Assembly (NCBI GenBank): GCA_900548905.1
Contig: URMK01000025.1
Span: 24,224 to 88,223 of the forward strand
Reading direction: 5' to 3'
Source of the DNA: an uncultured Lachnospiraceae bacterium
GTDB lineage: Bacteria; Bacillota; Clostridia; Lachnospirales; Lachnospiraceae
Length of the DNA: 64,000 nucleotides
Position numbers and translations under genes: made by a program
The notes under the pieces: model-generated
What the model was told of the DNA's origin: nothing
The model's database searches: none
What the model saw: only the letters and a program-made list of their open reading frames with translations
Shown here: positions 61,924-64,000 of the stretch, one piece after another
Position numbering within the stretch: the first letter of the stretch is position 1
How the letters are laid out: every line of letters starts with the position of its first letter

Positions 61924-63840
61924 TCAGGAGTCCTGCGTTGATTCCCGCTCTGTTTCCATGGGTATCTCTGCTGATTCCTCCTCTGTTTCCCCGGATGGGT
62001 CTGCCGGTTCCCCCTCTGTTTCCCCGGGTGGATCTGCTGATTCCCTCTCTGTTTCCCCGGGTGGATCTGCTGATTCCCCCTCTGTTTCCATGGGTATCTC
62101 TGCTGATTCCCTCTCTGTTTCCCCGGGTGACCCGGTCGATTCCCATTCTGTTTCCTTCTTATTTTCATCCGATGCTTGTTGGGGATCCATTGTATAATCA
62201 TCATAAATCCGCGGTATATATTCTTTGCCTTGTGTTATGGCATCTACTGTCCGTGTTTCGGCAGCATCCGTATTGTATATAATACGGACCTCGATGATCT
62301 GTCCGTTAACAAAGCCGCATCCGGCCACCCATCCCTCGGGTGTTGCATTCGTCTTTCCGCATGACAATCTATCATACGTATGGGAAGATAACTTATCACA
62401 ATTACAGGGATCCCCTACAAAATGTTTCGGGCTTCTGTAAATAATTCCCATACCGCAATCCGGATGCATGAAGCGGGAATTTTCATGCACATCCCAATGA
62501 TCATTTCGGGATGCATGTGTCAATCCCAAACAATAAGGCTGACACGTTGCTTTTGTATAGCATTCCGCCGAATGCTGATGATAAAGCCGAACCGTATAGC
62601 AGCCGCCCCCATTGTCTGTATATCCGGTATGATAATGATAGGTATACTCTATTTCTCCCGGTACCTGCTCTACTCCGATTACTATCTTTTGGGGTATTGC
62701 AAGGATTGCCTGCTGCATTTCCACAAATGCCGCATCATCGGCAACTGTAACATTTTTAGTGAGCAACGCAGTCGCCAACAGTTTTTTACCGTCACTCACA
62801 GATTGAAAAACCGATTGTATTGCGCTGTCCAGATTATCTAATCTGTTATCCGTTTTTGCCTCCATAGAAGCAATCCTCTCTATAATTGCTTCCCTGCTGT
62901 CTGCAATCGCCATCGCTGCAGAAGTATAGTTCCGGCCCATATTTGTATCTATTTTCTGCAATCCCTCCAGTACCTCTGTTTTTGTATCTGTAATCCCCCG
63001 GTTAACGACTGTCACATTGTCCGTTAACTGCCCGAATCCATTGCTTAAATTATTATCTATACTCTCATATTGTGTTTTTAAAGTATCGCTCTGTGTCTGC
63101 AGGGAGATCAGTAGCGCCCCAAGGTTTGAGGTATTTTCCTCGGAAAAGGAGATAGTAAGCTCTTCTAAAACAGTAAGCAGCTCCTTATGATTTTCCTTTC
63201 CGTCCGTCTTTACAGCCTCAATCATTTTTTTCAGTTCGGTGTGCGCCGTATCAACAGATACATTGATATCCGCCAGATTGATGGTAATATCCGTAAATTT
63301 TTCAAAAACCGTCTCTCTCCATGAAGAATTTGCATTATTGCTATCTGCCAACGCTTCTTTTATGTCATTTTGGGTGCTGGTTATCTTATCGCTTACCTGG
63401 TTCAAATGCTCCATAAGATTTTTTACTTCATCTGACAGGTTTTGATCCGTGGAATCATCAGTATCCTGCAGTTCGTTTCCACCTTCCCTCCGGTTGATTT
63501 CTAAACGCAGTATTTCTTTCTTATTTTTTTCAACTGCTTCTTCCAAGTCCTCCAAATATACAGTTATGGATTCTAAATCCTTAACCATTTGTTCAATAAG
63601 GACATTCTCTGCGGAGGACATGCTATTCTTGTTCTGCACCTTATTTTCATTCGGCAGATATGATACTTCCGCTTTCAGCCCGCTGCCCGCCAGAAAGGTT
63701 TTCATATCAGTATTTTCCGTATGGTATCCTCTGTATATACGGCAAATATAAAGAAAGCTTATGAGCAGCAGGGCGGCAATCATAAATAGCAGCACTGTTT
63801 TCTTTTTCTTATCAAATATCTTTGATACACCTTTTTTCAT
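61924..63840 (-). CDS. Membrane-anchored coiled-coil protein with Cys/His-rich domain and repeat tail
   Basis: A 638-residue protein of unknown function. A basic N-terminus and one membrane helix (15-33) anchor it. Residues about 70-350 are heptad-like coiled coil. About 347-383 matches the 'GK-LLA-A-T---V---AAF-EM--AI' module common in phage tail and surface proteins. Residues 400-510 hold a Cys/His-rich domain (Cys 414, 427, 433, 437, 462, 479, 481, 494, 508 and many His), likely zinc-binding. The tail (562-638) is seven copies of an acidic 11-mer. ATG 63840 has AGGAGG upstream. Surface exposure is inferred; there is no sorting signal. Confidence 0.75.
   Translation of the reverse strand: MKKGVSKIFDKKKKTVLLFMIAALLLISFLYICRIYRGYHTENTDMKTFLAGSGLKAEVSYLPNENKVQNKNSMSSAENVLIEQMVKDLESITVYLEDLEEAVEKNKKEILRLEINRREGGNELQDTDDSTDQNLSDEVKNLMEHLNQVSDKITSTQNDIKEALADSNNANSSWRETVFEKFTDITINLADINVSVDTAHTELKKMIEAVKTDGKENHKELLTVLEELTISFSEENTSNLGALLISLQTQSDTLKTQYESIDNNLSNGFGQLTDNVTVVNRGITDTKTEVLEGLQKIDTNMGRNYTSAAMAIADSREAIIERIASMEAKTDNRLDNLDSAIQSVFQSVSDGKKLLATALLTKNVTVADDAAFVEMQQAILAIPQKIVIGVEQVPGEIEYTYHYHTGYTDNGGGCYTVRLYHQHSAECYTKATCQPYCLGLTHASRNDHWDVHENSRFMHPDCGMGIIYRSPKHFVGDPCNCDKLSSHTYDRLSCGKTNATPEGWVAGCGFVNGQIIEVRIIYNTDAAETRTVDAITQGKEYIPRIYDDYTMDPQQASDENKKETEWESTGSPGETERESAEIPMETEGESADPPGETERESADPPGETEGEPADPSGETEEESAEIPMETERESTQDS
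61927..62157 (-). repeat. Seven in-frame 33-bp repeats (acidic 11-residue tail)
   Basis: The 3' end of the coiled-coil gene is a minisatellite. Seven units encode variants of (G/M/K)ETExESAxxP, for example GETERESADPP and METEGESADPP. The acidic Pro/Glu/Ser tail would be extended and flexible. Such repeats change copy number readily between strains. Confidence 0.85.
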
Positions 63841-64000
63841 TTGTTCTCCTCCTATACTTATGTACGTATATGCACTGTTCTGAAAAGGTTTAGAAAAGTA
63901 CATCGGTTAAATAGTTACTTAAGTGTAACAGTTCAGACGGCCCTTTAAGCCCTGCGGCATCCCCTCCCCCTGCTTGTCCCCGGGGCGGCGTGCTGCAAGG
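63841..64000 (-). other. Upstream region of the coiled-coil gene, truncated by the window end
   Basis: It holds the ribosome site AGGAGG just before the gene, a half copy of the GTTCAGAC palindrome family (63931-63938), and a small dyad GTTAC/GTAAC near 63914-63929. The last 50 bp are GC-rich. No coding frame or clear promoter was found. Confidence 0.4.

Noticed and set aside
61927..62157. Regularly spaced repeats that could suggest a CRISPR array
   Set aside because: The units are 33 bp, contiguous without spacers, and in frame with a coding sequence; there are no cas genes.
61924..63840. Prophage remnant because of the tail-fibre-like module
   Set aside because: No other phage gene, integrase or attachment site is near, and the protein has a membrane anchor; the module also occurs in chromosomal surface proteins.
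1..64000. tRNA, rRNA, complete insertion sequence or replication origin
   Set aside because: I looked for cloverleaf-like CCA ends, rRNA cores, transposase genes and origin-type repeats and saw none.

Overview
The window looks like a chromosomal segment of a gut Clostridia, most likely a Lachnospiraceae of the Eisenbergiella/Hungatella type. This rests on moderate GC, AGGAGG-type ribosome binding sites, three LplB/YtcP-type oligosaccharide importers with lipoprotein binding proteins and no ATPase gene of their own, two YesM/YesN two-component pairs, and many cytoplasmic glycoside hydrolases. The genus is a guess; no rRNA or marker gene is present.

Layout. 1-4.2 kb: tail of an unknown gene, a 49-bp palindromic insertion, a DedA membrane protein, and a LysR gene divergent from a YkvI-type permease and a D-amino-acid aminotransferase. 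4.3-11.1 kb (minus): a xylo-oligosaccharide operon (binding protein, two permeases, GH39, GH43). 11.3-15.5 kb (plus): a domain-permuted GH3 and a GH35/DUF5597 enzyme, overlapping by 4 nt. 15.5-19.5 kb (minus): DUF2284 protein and a YesN/YesM pair. 19.7-28.9 kb (minus): an eight-gene operon with a four-carbon-acid-sugar kinase, Fe-alcohol dehydrogenase, DapA-type aldolase, PdxA-type dehydrogenase, importer and Asp-box beta-propeller hydrolase. It faces a divergent PrpR-like regulator (29.2-31.0 kb) with two matching operators between them. 31.0-34.5 kb: MATE transporter and (alpha/alpha)6 hydrolase. 34.6-35.4 kb: a broken AAA/DUF4143 ATPase. 35.7-40.2 kb: MoxR-DUF58-transglutaminase operon. 40.3-41.5 kb: cytidylate-kinase-like protein and MscL. 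41.6-51.3 kb: a GH98 enzyme with its importer, facing a second YesN/YesM pair, with regulator-type direct repeats and a strong promoter between them. 51.3-54.8 kb: a 293-nt giant hairpin, a beta-propeller membrane protein, a structured repeat, and an AT-rich two-gene ATPase/nuclease module resembling phage defence. 54.8-60.8 kb: HD phosphohydrolase, EamA transporter, heterodimeric ABC exporter with MarR. 61-64 kb: LysR regulator and a membrane-anchored coiled-coil, Cys/His-rich protein with an 11-residue repeat tail.

How the genes work together. Most of the window is glycan foraging: import of oligosaccharides by ABC transporters that must borrow a shared ATPase, then intracellular cleavage by GH39/GH43/GH3/GH35/GH98. 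The most interesting candidate is the 19.7-31.0 kb locus. Its enzyme set would convert a C7 3-deoxy-2-ulosaric acid (such as Dha of rhamnogalacturonan II) to pyruvate, dihydroxyacetone phosphate and CO2. The second candidate is the ATPase plus PD-(D/E)xK-like nuclease pair at 52.9-54.6 kb. The locus also carries signs of decay: a permease lacking its EAA loop and a frameshifted ATPase.
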